From Edaphochlamys debaryana (Eukaryota > Chlorophyta > Chlorophyceae > Chlamydomonadales): a DNA stretch of 64,000 nt. The notes below the pieces were generated by a model, which searched no databases, was not told where the DNA came from, and worked only from the letters and a program-made list of their open reading frames with translations. The translations under genes were made by a program, and so were the position numbers. Below are positions 1 to 11,453 of the stretch, piece by piece. Positions within the stretch are counted from its first letter, which is position 1, and each line of letters starts with the position of its first letter. The stretch lies in assembly GCA_016858145.1 (NCBI GenBank), contig JAEHOE010000006.1:558001-622000 (forward strand), written 5' to 3'.

Positions 1-548
1 GGTCCCGGTAGAGTCTGGGGATGAAGGGTACACTAGGGCAGGCGCTGAGGACGGCCACCGGACACGATTGATGACAACTCAGCCGGGTGATGCCCCCCAT
101 GTATGCGGAGGCGGCGGCGGGGGTTGCGCCGCGCCCCTGAGAAGCCTGGCGGTTTTCGGGGGCTTTTGGGGCGGCTGGCCCCTGGGGTGGTGTGGGTTTG
201 GGCCACGGGTTCGGGCCAGAGAGGCTGCTTCATAAAGTTAGGGGGGTCACTCGCGAGTGACGCCGGGAGCGCCTGCGCGCTGCAAGGGGGCATTGCCAAA
301 GCCTATGACTGTAAAGTGGACACCTGCACGCTGGTCGGATGCCGGGTCCGGCGGACGGAGTCGGGTACGTGTCGGCCGAGCATCCTGGCCATCGCATGCT
401 TGCGGGGAAGTGAACCACTGTCAGCCAGCCCCTCACTGCTACGCGCTGCACTGCTAGCTTACAGATACCGACGCTGCTATAGCCCAGGCGCGCCAACGCG
501 ACGTTTCCAGAAACGCCGAGCGCGCTCCTTGCAGTTGCTCGCGCAAGC
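1..548. other. Left edge, 5' flank of the nucleoredoxin-like gene
   Basis: I see no supported gene here. The longer open frames are arginine-rich shadows in GC-rich DNA with no splice pattern or recognisable domain. The right part must contain the promoter and 5' UTR of the gene starting at 549, but I see no clear TATA box close to that start. Confidence 0.5.
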
Positions 549-1570
549 ATGGAAGGCGACGAGGCATCCTCTCGCGTAGACCCGATACAGCTCTTTGGGC
601 ACAAGCTCCTTGCGAAGCGCGACGGAAAGACAACATCGGTCTCTATATCGGAGCTTGATGGCAAATACGTCGCGGTTTACTTCAGCGCTCACTGGTGGGA
701 TGCTCTGCAGCGCTTATAATGGCCAAGAGTGCAGGGTTGGGCCCGGCTGCTGGTTGGACAACCCTGGCCTTCCCGCGATTTCGCGGGTCTTCCTGTGTCC
801 AGGTGCCCACCGTGTCGAGCCTTCACGCCTCTCCTCCGGAAAACGTACTTGATGCTCACGGCGCTGGGCAAGCCGTTCGAGGTGGTGTTCGTCTCCAGCG
901 ACCAGACGCAGACTGAGTTCGATGTGAGCCCCTGGATGCCGCGCGTGGCACTCCGCCCCACGTCCGCCCCAGCCCCTTCACCCATACCCCTCTCCCCGGT
1001 CACCCTTCCAGGCCTACTACGGGGAAATGCCCTGGATGGCCATTCCCTACGCCGAGCAGGGCCACCGCCACGGCCTGGCCCGGCGCTTCAGCGTCATGGG
1101 CATCCCCACGCTCGTCATCCTCTCGCCCGAGGGCCACGTCCTCAACACCAACGCCCGCGCAGCGCTCATCCGCGACCCCGAGGCCTCGCGCTTCCCCTGG
1201 GAGGGCGAGGAGGAAAGGTACTCGTTCTGCTGCGCCCTGCAGTAGTGCCGGTCGCTTTGCCTGAGCAGGTGATGCTCTGCCCCTGGCGCCCCCAGCAGTC
1301 CGCACTGCCCCGCACGCCGTACCGGCACCACAACCACACCTTGCCTCGCCGGTGCTTCGAGCCGCCTGCCAGCCGCGGCACCTTTCTCCTACCCCTGCCC
1401 AACCTCCCTGCTGGCCCAGCCATGCCTCGCCCAGCGCTCCTTCCCTTGTGCCCCCGCTGCTCCCCCTCCCGCCTCCTCCGCCCCCCAGGCCGGCCTTCAG
1501 CCTGCTGCCCATCTTCGCCATGGTGGTGGTGGCGTGGCTCATAGCCAACTGGCTGTTCGGGCGCAAGTGA
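549..1570 (+). CDS. Tail-anchored nucleoredoxin-like (thioredoxin-fold) protein
   Basis: Four exons: 549-694, 803-923, 1012-1217 and 1489-1570, giving 184 residues. Splicing joins CAC-TG to G-TGC and creates the active site WCPPC at residues 49-53, preceded by the strand VAVYFSAHW. VVFVSSDQ and YYGEMPWMAIPY follow, and then the cis-Pro loop MGIPTLVIL. This order is typical of nucleoredoxins and tryparedoxins, which are thiol-disulfide oxidoreductases. The last exon encodes one hydrophobic helix (about FSLLPIFAMVVVAWLIANWLF) ending in GRK, so the protein is probably a C-tail-anchored membrane protein with the catalytic domain facing the cytosol. There is no N-terminal targeting peptide. The fold and active site are directly visible; the membrane identity and substrate are not. 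A poly(A) signal is not obvious; a TGTAA occurs at 2624-2628. Confidence 0.88.
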
Positions 1571-2692
1571 TGCCGGAAGCGGAGGGAAGCGCACCGCGGG
1601 GCGGGAGAGCACTCACGCTGCCCTCTGCAGCCGGGCACGGCTTGATCCGGCGGGAGCGTTCGGAGGAGGGCAGGAAGGCAGCGCGCGAGCCTAAGCATAC
1701 CGGTATATCGTAACTCTTGAAGCTTGAGCAGAGGGAGATGGGGCTGAGTGAAATTCAACATCCGTAAGCATGCAGCGTTGCTCGTGGGTGGGTTGGCCTT
1801 CATGGGATACAGGTTCGCGGTTTCCAGTTTGGACAATTACGGTCAGTGCGGTTCGGCACCTTGTCATCGGACCGGGCTTGGGGACCTGGGTCATACCCGC
1901 TCCACAGTTACATTTGGAGCTTTGCAGGGATAAACGGTACACGGCCGGAGCTTGAAGGGGAGCACCCCTCGGCTCGACCAAGGACTGTTGGGGGGTGCAT
2001 AGGGTCGGGCTGGTTTGGGCCGGCAGGGAGGGTGGGCGACGAGGAGAGCAGGGGTGGCCATGCCGGAAACCGGTGGAGCCAATCCATCCACTCCTGTCGG
2101 TTGCGGTCAACGTACTAGATGTACGGGGGGACATCTTTTGTCAATTCCTTGAGACGTTGGAGTCTTGAAGGTGGACTGGACGGTGGGTCCCCCCAAAAGG
2201 ATCTCACTGCAAGGGTGTACGGGACCACGCAGGGGCGTCCAAGGGGGCGGGGGCCGTGAGCGTGTACTACGAGATTTGGACATGGCGCCTTGGGGTTTAA
2301 CACAGCTGGGCCCTCAGGCCAGCGCTAATGTGGATCAAGTAATCGTGCAATCCTCGATCGGCTGGCGTGGCCGCGCGTCAGGACGGCGTGCGTGGTGGGA
2401 ACCGAGTCAATCCGGTGAGAGCAAGCAGGCCGTTCATGCGCAGGAGTTTCCTCCAAATCCCCCCCCCCCTTAGTTGAGGGGCATTCCTTTTCCGGAGGCC
2501 TGATTGTTCACTCCATGGAAGTGCAGGGAGTACAGACTGGCGAGACCAGGGCGTGCAGGCTCGCTACACGCTGGACAGCAGCGTGTCCCGGCACTTCGGG
2601 GGCACAGTGGTGCCTCGTCTTGGTGTAAGCTCGAATGCGCATGCTAGCCCTGACAGCGCCGCTGCTGCAAGCTCGGGGCGGAAGGGACCGTG
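1571..2692. other. 3' flank and intergenic, no gene seen
   Basis: This holds the 3' UTR of the nucleoredoxin-like gene and then about 1 kb without a supported coding region. It is less pyrimidine-biased than the introns. A possible poly(A) signal TGTAA lies at 2624-2628. From about 2693 the sequence becomes homologous to the upstream part of the tandem array. Confidence 0.5.
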
Positions 2693-2874
2693 GCCGCAGC
2701 CGGTTGTCATTGGTACGGCCGAGACGCATGAACCATGGGCGGGATCTGGGCGGAAAATACCGTAGGGCCTTACCCCCGCCTTGCGCTGAGAACGTGGATG
2801 GGGGGGGCTGCGTCAGTTGGGCTGAGACAGGGACGGGAGGAGTGGAGCGAGCCGTTGGCGCAGTGGGGAGGGAA
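2693..2874. repeat. Partial leading unit of the tandem array
   Basis: The segment 2693-2790 (starting CCGCAGCCGGTTGTCATTGG, with its last 30 bases at 2761-2790) recurs at about 3210-3298, 6031-6119 and, diverged and without the last 30 bases, at about 8907-8957. In the complete units it lies roughly 0.7 kb upstream of the start codon. Here it is a truncated unit without the gene. Confidence 0.6.
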
Positions 2875-3853
2875 GATTGTGAGAGGGTTGTAGCGGGAGC
2901 ACCGCCTTCTCGGTTGCCCGCATCCCTCAGCGGCCGCTCCTGCCTGTCCAGCTCGGGGCGCTCGCCGCGTGGCTTGCTCCCCAAACCCAATCTCTGCCTT
3001 GCCCCCCCCCCAGTCCCTCGGCGGTATCGTGATGTAAGGGACAGGCGTTACAACAATGCCCAGACCCACGCACCCACCACTTCATGCGGTGGGGGGTTAG
3101 ACAGGCTGGCTGGGCCAGGGATCGGGGACAATTCTTCGCAGCAGGCCCTGCATTGTCAACAACCCCCGTTTGGCAGCACTGCTACTGCGAGAGCGGAATA
3201 CAGGATCCTTTGCCGCAGCCGCTTGCTGTGGGAACGGCTAAAACGAATGCATCACGGGCGGGGTAGGCCGTAGGGCCTTACCCCCGCCTTGCGCTGAGTA
3301 TTCGAGTGGATCAGGCTCTCCCCTTCTTTGCAGGGACGACCTGGATGTTGTGCCTGGCTGAGAGATACGGGGGTGGTGTGAGGGAGTAGGGCCCAACCGG
3401 GTGCGCTGCGGAAGCGGCCGACAACGGCCTGTTGGGGGCAAGAGCGGCCGCCGGGGGGCTAGGCGAGGGCAGGGGGGAGGGGGAGGCGGAGGCACGAACC
3501 CCCGTTGCAGTCCCAGTCAACGCATGACTAATGAGGTATGGGCTTCACACCAGGCGCTGATTTGGAAGCAGCGGACGAGCTCTACATGATGCACTGAGGA
3601 TCAGGACCAACGGGGACGGGGCGGGGCCCGGCGCCGTCCCGCGCTTGTGCAATGCTCCGCTGATGGAAGCCGGCGCGGGCAGGCGCTAGCGGCGCGCCCG
3701 CCCCAAATTGGGCTCGGGCAATAGCCACTGCAGACACAAGCGCTTTGCCGTGATCTCGCGAGCGGTTTCCAAGCGCCGACCGCGGTAGCGCACGCCAGTT
3801 CGCGAGGCGCGTGCCGCCGAACGGGGCTCGCACGGCAAGGCGAGCGGCCGGCC

Positions 3854-3862
3854 CATACAAAA
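3854..3862 (+). promoter_or_regulatory. TATA-like element, copy 1
   Basis: CATACAAAA lies 139 bases upstream of the start codon at 4001 and is conserved at 6675-6683 in copy 2. The position fits a TATA box with a 5' UTR of roughly 100 bases. The call rests on position and conservation only. Confidence 0.35.
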
Positions 3863-4000
3863 GCCTCACACACAGCACCCGAAGCTCCACTGTCTCAGTA
3901 GCATACTCCTCGCAACTCAGCTGCTCACCAAGCTCGCAAAGCACCCCTCGCGCTCCGACCACCACACTTCTGTCGGTAAAGCGACCTCCGCTTCACAAAC

Positions 4001-4755
4001 ATGGCCATCCACCGCCGTCTTTCTTCTCTCCTGGCTCGCAAGGACTCCTCATCTGGAGCCAAGCACGGCAAGGATGCCCTGGATGCCTTTGCAAGCGCCA
4101 TCTCGCGCTTCTTCCATCACCGCCGGCTTGCGACCGCCTCGGCAAGCGCCTGTGGCACGTCCTGCGATGCCTCTTCGTCTCCGAGCTCTAGCTGCGATGT
4201 GTTCACGGTGAGCCGATCGTGGGGAGTCCCCACGCGTGTCAACGTCGTCGGCATGTCGGCATGCGTGCTCGAGGCACATCCGTTGCACATACACCCGCCG
4301 CCGCGTCCCTCCTCACCCCTCCTTCTCCCGCTTCCCCCTCTGCCCCCCTCCAGGACGCCCTTGTCCCCTTCGCGCCCATCGACCTCGCCAACGCCGAGGA
4401 CTTCGACACCTGGCTGTGGTGGGCCGACCGGGCTGCCGACGCCGACGCGTGCCCCCAGCTCAGCGACGTCTCCTTCACCCTGCTCGCTCCCGGCCGCCTG
4501 CCCTGCGACGCCGCCCTGCACCGCCAGCAGCAGGAGGAGGAGGAGCAGCTCGCAGCCGACCTGCGCGCCTGCCTGGCCTTCCTCGGCACCACCCCCTGCG
4601 ACGCCAAGACCCAGCCCGAGCCCGAGACTCAGCAGGCCCCCGCCGCCGCCCCCCGCCGCCGCACCCTGCGTGGCCGCTGCAGCTCTGCCCTCCGCTCCTG
4701 CCGCACGGCGCTGAGCTGCTTTGGCGCCGGTGGCTCTCAGCCCAAGTACGAGTAA
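4001..4755 (+). CDS. Unrecognised 202-aa protein, tandem copy 1
   Basis: Two exons, 4001-4207 and 4354-4755, with a phase-0 intron of 146 bases (GTGAGC...CTCCAG). The product begins MAIHRRLSSLLARK, has a basic Ser/Ala-rich N-terminus with SRFFHHRR, and then an acidic middle with DLANAEDFDTWLWWADRA and QQQEEEEQLAADLRACL. It ends in a basic, Cys-containing segment (RGRCSSALRSCRTALSCFG) followed by QPKYE. Five cysteines in the last 70 residues and the aromatic DTWLWW patch are the most distinctive parts. I recognise no family. The N-terminus could be a weak organelle-targeting peptide. The conserved promoter, intron position and poly(A) signal in both copies argue that it is a real expressed gene. 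The intron length is not a multiple of three, unlike that of copy 2. Confidence 0.72.
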
Positions 4756-5448
4756 AGCCAGGGCGCTATCAGCAAGACGACGGGTGGCAACAACATGACG
4801 ACACGCCAACAAGCGAGCTAGAAGATCTCCAAGGACATAACCCTGCTCCGTCCGCAAGGCCGCCCGGAAGAAGCAAGCCCCAGCCCCCCTCAAACAAGAT
4901 TGAACGCAACCGAAAGAGCCCGAAAGAGTGATCCCTGAGATGAGGCTTGAGACTCGAAGCCCTGAGAAGTGCACTGTCAAGACGTGATGTATCGAATGTG
5001 AGCTGTAGACGGAGCCTGGAGCAACAGGAGGGGACTGCAAAGCGCTGAGGGTGGACTAACGTACTGGGCAGTAGTTATCAGTTGGTGTGGCAGGTCTTGC
5101 GGTATTCTGTAGCCTTTGATTCTATGATTGAACTGAGCTTGGCCGACAGGCACCGCAAGGGTGCTAGGCCAGCGGCAGGGCTGCGTATTGGGGCATGCAC
5201 TGAGTGGCTTGCTCGCCACGACAGCTTGTGAGAGCGCCGAATGTGAGGCCGTTGGCGCAAAGGACATGAGCGTGGGGGCAAAGGACATGAGGTGGTGTGC
5301 GCTGAAGGGTAGCATCTGGGCACGTTGGGGTGATTGGGTTGCTTTGGGTTGCGGCCGCAGCAAGCAAAGAGCGAGCCAGACGTGTCTGGCCAAGGCTGCA
5401 AGGCAGGGGCCGGGGCAGGTTGCCCCCTGATGGATGGAGCTGCATGGT

Positions 5449-5453
5449 TGTAA
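5449..5453 (+). terminator. Probable poly(A) signal, copy 1
   Basis: TGTAA, the usual chlorophyte poly(A) signal, lies about 0.7 kb after the stop codon. The same word in the same context (CATGGTTGTAAGCTTGC) is kept in copy 2 at 8261-8265, although the surrounding 3' flank has diverged. Confidence 0.5.
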
Positions 5454-6674
5454 GCTTGCAGCCTCCCAAACCGGCCCCCTCGTGCCTCTCCGCCCTGTCC
5501 GCCGTGCACGTAACGCCAAGATTCTGCAGCCGTTGGTAATTGAATGTTGTACGGCAGGCACGGATGGAGCACGGGCAGGCAGTCGTGGGATACGTAGGGC
5601 TGCCGTGGCCCGTGGGGCCTGGTCACCAGTGAGCCACCCCCCTAGCAGGGGTGTGGCACTCTTGCCTCGCCCCTAACAGTCAGCTCTGATTGTGAGAGGG
5701 TTGTAGCGGGAGCACCGCCTTCTCGGTTGCCCGCATCCCTCAGCGGCCGCTCCTGCCTGTCCAGCTCGGGGCGCTCGCCGCGTGGCTTGCTCCCCAAACC
5801 CAATCTCTGCCTTTCCCCCCCCCCCCCAGTCCCTCGGCGGTATCGTGATGTAAGGGACAGGCGTTACAACAATGCCCAGACCCACCACTTCATGCGGTGG
5901 GGGGTTAGACAGGCTGGCTGGGCCAGGGGTCGGAGACAGGTCTTCGCAGCAGGCAGGCGATGCGCAACCTGCGTTGTCAACACCCCCCGTTTGGCAGCAC
6001 TGCTACTGCGAGAGCGGAATACAGGATTCTTTGCCGCAGCCGCTTGCTGTGGGAACGGCTAAAACGAATGCATCACGGGCGGGGTAGGCCGTAGGGCCTT
6101 ACCCCCGCCTTGCGCTGAGTATTCGAGTGGATCAGGCTCTCCCCTTCTTTGCAGGGACGACCTGGATGTTGTGCCTGGCTGAGAGATACGGGGGTGGTGT
6201 GAGGGAGTAGGGCCCAACCGGGTGCGCTGCGGAAGCGGCCGACAACGGCCTGTTGGGGGCAAGAGCGGCCGCCGGGGGGCTAGGCGAGGGCAGGGGGGAG
6301 GGGGAGGCGGAGGCACGAACCCCCGTTGCAGTCCCAGTCAACGCATGACTAATGAGGTATGGGCTTCACACCAGGCGCTGATTTGGAAGCAGCGGACGAG
6401 CTCTACATGATGCACTGAGGATCAGGACCAACGGGGACGGGGCGGGGCCTAGCGCCGTCCCGCGCTTGTGCAATGCTCCGCTGATGGAAGCCGGCGCGGG
6501 CAGGCGCTAGCGGCGCGCCCGCCCCAAATTGGGCTCGGGCAATAGCCACTGCAGACACAAGCGCTTTGCCGTGATCTCGCGAGCGGTTTCCAAGCGCCGA
6601 CCGCGGTAGCGCACGCCAGTTCGCGAGGCGCGTGCCGCCGAACGGGGCTCGCACGGCAAGGCGAGCGGCCGGCC

Positions 6675-6683
6675 CATACAAAA
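6675..6683 (+). promoter_or_regulatory. TATA-like element, copy 2
   Basis: CATACAAAA, identical in sequence and spacing (start codon at 6822) to the element at 3854-3862. Confidence 0.35.
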
Positions 6684-6821
6684 GCCTCACACACAGCACC
6701 CGAAGCTCCACTGTCTCAGTAGCATACTCCTCGCAACTCAGCTGCTCACCAAGCTCGCAAAGCACCCCTCGCGCTCCGACCACCACACTTCTGTCGGTAA
6801 AGCGACCTCCGCTTCACAAAC

Positions 6822-7571
6822 ATGGCCATCCACCGCCGTCTTTCTTCTCTCCTGGCTCGCAAGGACTCCTCATCTGGAGCCAAGCACGGCAAGGATGCCC
6901 TGGATGCCTTTGCAAGCGCCATCTCGCGCTTCTTCCATCACCGCCGGCTTGCGACCGCCTCGGCAAGCGCCTGTGGCACGTCCTGCGATGCCTCTTCGTC
7001 TCCGAGCTCTAGCTGCGATGTGTTCACGGTGAGCCGGTGCTCGGGCCTCGCATGTCAACGTCGTCGGCATGTCGGCATGCGTGCTCGAGGCACACCCGTT
7101 GCACATACACCCGCCGCCGCGTCCCTCCTCACCCCTCCTTCTCCCGCTTCCCCCTCTGCCCCCCTCCAGGACGCCCTTGCCCCCTTCTTGCCCATCGACC
7201 TCGCCAACGCCGAGGACTTCGACACCTGGCTGTGGTGGGCCGACCGGGCTGCCGACGCCGACGCGTGCCCCCAGCTCAGCGACGTCTCCTTCACCCTGCT
7301 CGCTCCCGGCCGCCTGCCCTGCGACGCCGCCCTGCACCGCCAGCAGCAGGAGGAGGAGGAGCAGCTCGCAGCCGACCTGCGCGCCTGCCTGGCCTTCCTC
7401 GGCACCACCCCCTGCGACGCCAAGACCCAGCCCGAGCCTGAGACCCAGCAGGCCCCCGCCACCGCCCCCCGCCGCCGCTCCCTGCGTGGCCGCTGCAGCT
7501 CTGCCCTCCGCTCCTGCCGCACGGCGCTGAGCTGCTTTGGCGCCGGTGGCTCTCAGCCCAAGTACGAGTAA
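6822..7571 (+). CDS. Unrecognised 202-aa protein, tandem copy 2
   Basis: Exons 6822-7028 and 7170-7571 give a 202-aa product almost identical to copy 1. Visible changes include ALVPFAPID to ALAPFLPID, APAAAP to APATAP and PRRRT to PRRRS. The intron is 141 bases, a multiple of three, and contains no in-frame stop, so an unspliced transcript would encode a 249-residue variant with an inserted segment before DALAPF. Copy 1 cannot do this because its intron is 146 bases. The splice sites GTGAGC and CTCCAG are kept, so the spliced form is the likely main product. Function is unknown, as for copy 1. Confidence 0.72.
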   Translation: MAIHRRLSSLLARKDSSSGAKHGKDALDAFASAISRFFHHRRLATASASACGTSCDASSSPSSSCDVFTVSRCSGLACQRRRHVGMRARGTPVAHTPAAASLLTPPSPASPSAPLQDALAPFLPIDLANAEDFDTWLWWADRAADADACPQLSDVSFTLLAPGRLPCDAALHRQQQEEEEQLAADLRACLAFLGTTPCDAKTQPEPETQQAPATAPRRRSLRGRCSSALRSCRTALSCFGAGGSQPKYE

Positions 7572-8260
7572 AGCCAGGGCGCTATCAGCAAGACGACGGG
7601 TGGCAACAAAATGACGACACGCCAACAAGCGAGCTAGAAGATCTCCAAGGACATAACCCTGCCCCGTCCACAAGGCCGCCCGGAAGAAGTAAGCCCCAGC
7701 CCCCTCAAACAAGATTGAACGCAACCGAAAGAGCCCGAAAGAGTGATCCCTGAGATGAGACTTGAGACTCGAAGCCCTGAGAAGTGCACTGTCAAGACGT
7801 GATGTATCGAATGTGAGCTGTAGACGGAGCCTGGAGCAACAGGAGGGGGACTGCAAAGCGCTGGGGGTGGACTAACGTACTGGGCAGTAGTTATCAGTTG
7901 GTGTGGCAGGTCTTGCGGTATTCTTCATCGATTCATTTATATGGTGTACTGACTAGGCTTGCAGGCACCGTAAGGGTGCCAGGCCAGCAGCAGGGCTGTG
8001 TGTTGGGGCATGCACTGAGTGGCTTGCTCGCCTTGAAACTGTTGATAGGGGCTCTGTAGTGTGCGGGGCTGTGAGGCCGTAGGGGCCAAGGACATGGACA
8101 TGGATGGGCTATGGTTGGCGCTGAATGGGTAGCATTTGAGCAAGTCGGGCGGGCGTGATTGGGTTGCTTTGGGTTGCGGCCGCAGAGCCAGACGTGTCTG
8201 GCCAAGGCTGCAAGGCAGCGGCCGGGACAGGTTGCCCCCTGACGGATGGAGCTGCATGGT

Positions 8261-8265
8261 TGTAA
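8261..8265 (+). terminator. Probable poly(A) signal, copy 2
   Basis: TGTAA in the same context as at 5449-5453, about 0.69 kb after the stop codon of copy 2. Confidence 0.5.
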
Positions 8266-8470
8266 GCTTGCAGCCTCCCAAGCAGGTCCCCTCGTGCCTC
8301 TTCGCCATGCACGTGCACGCACTGGCATCCTCAAAGTCTGCAGCCAGTGCTGAGTGTTGGACGGCGGGCATGGGGCATGCAATCCGTGGGCCTGGTCATC
8401 AGGTACACATGCACCTAGCTGGGGTTTGGCACTCTTGCCTCGCCCCTTTCAGCCGTTTTCAGCCGGCTCT

Positions 8471-8960
8471 GATGACAGGGCTGAAGTGGGAGCACCGCCT
8501 TCCTGGGGATCCCTCAGCAGCCGCTCCTGCCTGCCCGGCTTGGGGCGATTGCACACCAGTAAACCGGCTTGTCCCCCGAGGTGCCCACTTCCTTCCTGCC
8601 CACACCTCAACCCCATGCCTACCATCAGAAACGAGTCGTTACGAGTACCACCTCCACCAAGCCCTTCTCTACCTTGGCGCCCCACCCAGTCCCCGGCGGT
8701 ACCAGTATGTGACGTTCCAACCATATCCAGGCCCATTGCTTCATGCGGTGCAGCGTTAGACAGGCATGTGCAAGCACAGACAGATGCAGCGGCAGGGGGG
8801 CTGGGCCCCAGGGTTTGGGTTCAAATCTTTGGCACAGGGGACCTGTGTCTTCACACCCACCTGACAACAGTACCACTACCCGCAAGCACGGCCCTCCAGG
8901 TCCCGTTGCCGCAGCCGGTTGTTGCGGGTATGATCGAGACCCATGCACGATGGGGCAAGC
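8471..8960. repeat. Diverged partial third unit of the array
   Basis: Matches the upstream part of units 1 and 2 with many differences. Shared landmarks in order are GGGAGCACCGCCTTC, CCGCTCCTGCCTG, CCCAGTCCC-CGGCGGTA, TTCATGCGGTG...GTTAGACAGGC, and TTGCCGCAGCCGGTTGTTG. It stops before the promoter and gene; the histone H3 3' end follows. No third copy of the 202-aa coding sequence is present. Confidence 0.6.
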
Positions 8961-9195
8961 ATCATCTGGCGGTTCACAAGGGTAGATCCGTTGCCAGAGC
9001 TGCAGGATGCTGGTAGGAAGGGTTGAAGGGGTACCGTGTCGGCCCCCTGGCCCCCACTACCCTAAGTCCAGGACGGCGCGTTCGCTTCTGTCTATCCAGA
9101 CTATCATGGGTGACATGACCTGCTGGTGATTCGTGCAAAAGCTGGAGGCACTGGGGGTTCCCGACACGACCCCACGCAATGCCAAGAGAAGGGGT

Positions 9196-9211
9196 GGTGT
9201 TGAGAAACACC
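9196..9211 (-). terminator. Histone 3' hairpin of H3
   Basis: On the minus strand this reads GGTGTTTCTCAACACC, a perfect 6-bp stem with a TCTC loop, about 135 bases after the H3 stop codon. The same sequence follows H4 at 10470-10485. It is the algal replication-dependent histone mRNA 3' hairpin, bound by SLBP-type factors in place of polyadenylation. Confidence 0.88.
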
Positions 9212-9345
9212 GGGTTGGGTGGTTCGGCGAAAACCGTGCAGCAGAGGGGTTGGGGGGCGCGGGGGATGAGGTTGATGAGGTCAGGGCGGGGCCCTGCCAC
9301 GCCCCCCCTCCGCCCCCACGGCGCCCCAGCTCCAGAGCAGCACGC

Positions 9346-10359
<1,014 letters not shown>

Positions 10360-10469
10360 GCGCCTCGCCCTGCCGCGGGCGTGTCGATCACCCAGCCGTG
10401 CCCTCCCCTTCTCCCGGGGTGGCACGAGCAAGTAGCAGCCCCGTCCCGCGAGCCGCAAGCAACAAACCC

Positions 10470-10485
10470 GGTGTTTCTCAACACC
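10470..10485 (+). terminator. Histone 3' hairpin of H4
   Basis: GGTGTTTCTCAACACC, a perfect 6-bp stem with a TCTC loop, identical to the H3 hairpin on the other strand. It marks the non-polyadenylated 3' end of the H4 mRNA. Confidence 0.9.
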
Positions 10486-11453
10486 ACCTTGCCAGTGACG
10501 TTGCCACGCTGCCGCTGTCCATACTCCTTTGGTACCTATAGCCTCACGTTCATGGGCAGCTGGCCCTAGCCCTCGGCAGGCTGCTGGCAAGGGTCGCAAG
10601 GGTTCGGGTGTCCTCCATCCTGTAACCACCGTCTGCCGTACTTCTCCCGTGCACTTCCGCCTGGTGCATCCCTTCTGGACACAGCTTCCAACCTCTCGCA
10701 TGCAAACCCTGCACTCTGCATGACTGCAGCGGTAGGCACCAAGTCCAGCGCTGTCCACCAACGTTCCACTTCGGGTCAAGCATTACATTTAGGGTTTCAA
10801 GCTGCGATCGTAATGGCGGTCCGGGAGTAGCAGCGGCATTCAGCGAGCCGTGGCCCTCCACTGACTCACGCAGCCAGAGGTGTTCGGCCCTTAACGCATT
10901 GAGACAGTGCCGGCCAGGGTTACCCCTTATGCCTGCCCGCGCATTATGTCCGCCTGTCGCGTTGTGGTGTTTAGTTGCGCGGGGTGGTCCCTGGTCAGTG
11001 GGCCAGCCTACTGTGCTCAGAAGCTTACAGGGCCGGCATGTCCACATGGCCCGAACCCCAACCGTGCTTGGCCCCCAAAGCACCATTGTACGCTCTCCCA
11101 TGTATCCCCTCCGACCCCTCCATCAGCGAGGCCAAGAGCGTGCACCCCGGACCTCTCTCGATGCGTCGCGGCACATGCGCCTTGTGCTGCGAGGCCCCTG
11201 CATGTCATCGCTTGCCGTGTTCATATCCGCACTAACATTATACACTTTGCTCGGCACTCAATCAAAGAACAGCGGCGAGCTTAGCATCGCAGCGACAGAG
11301 CAAGCCTGTTGGGGGCCCTGGCTGTGGGCCAGAAGTTGCTGACAGTAGCTAGTCCCTGGAGGAGCTCCGGGAGCACGTTCCTGCTGGCTTGGCCGGCGCC
11401 TAGAAGCGCGTCGAGCGGCGGCAATCTGTGCAGCGCGGAGGCGCAGATTAAGG
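10486..11453. other. Intergenic between H4 and the U1-C gene
   Basis: Nearly 1 kb with no supported gene. The final part should hold the promoter and 5' UTR of the U1-C gene. No repeat or RNA gene was recognised. Confidence 0.5.

Larger units (their letters stand above)
2875..5687 (+). repeat. Tandem array unit 1 (~2.81 kb)
   Basis: The unit contains about 1.1 kb of upstream sequence, the first copy of the 202-aa gene and about 0.9 kb of 3' flank. From 2875 to about 5107 it is nearly identical to 5688-7922. After that point similarity continues (GGCATGCACTGAGTGGCTTG and the TGTAA region are shared) but with many substitutions and indels. The abrupt change suggests recent gene conversion or a younger partial duplication on an older array. 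Confidence 0.85.
5688..8470 (+). repeat. Tandem array unit 2 (~2.78 kb)
   Basis: Direct repeat of unit 1. The first 2.23 kb differs from unit 1 by only a few substitutions and small indels; one is a slightly longer C run near 5815 and another is an insertion near 5955. The junctions CAGCTCTGATTGTGAG at 5681 and CGGCTCTGATGACAGG near 8465 are related, so the array repeats head to tail. Confidence 0.85.

Noticed and set aside
6822..7571. Annotating copy 2 as a single-exon 249-aa gene
   Set aside because: Copy 1 has the same splice sites with a frame-breaking intron, and the segment is intron-like (GTGAGC start, pyrimidine-rich end), so the spliced 202-aa form is preferred.
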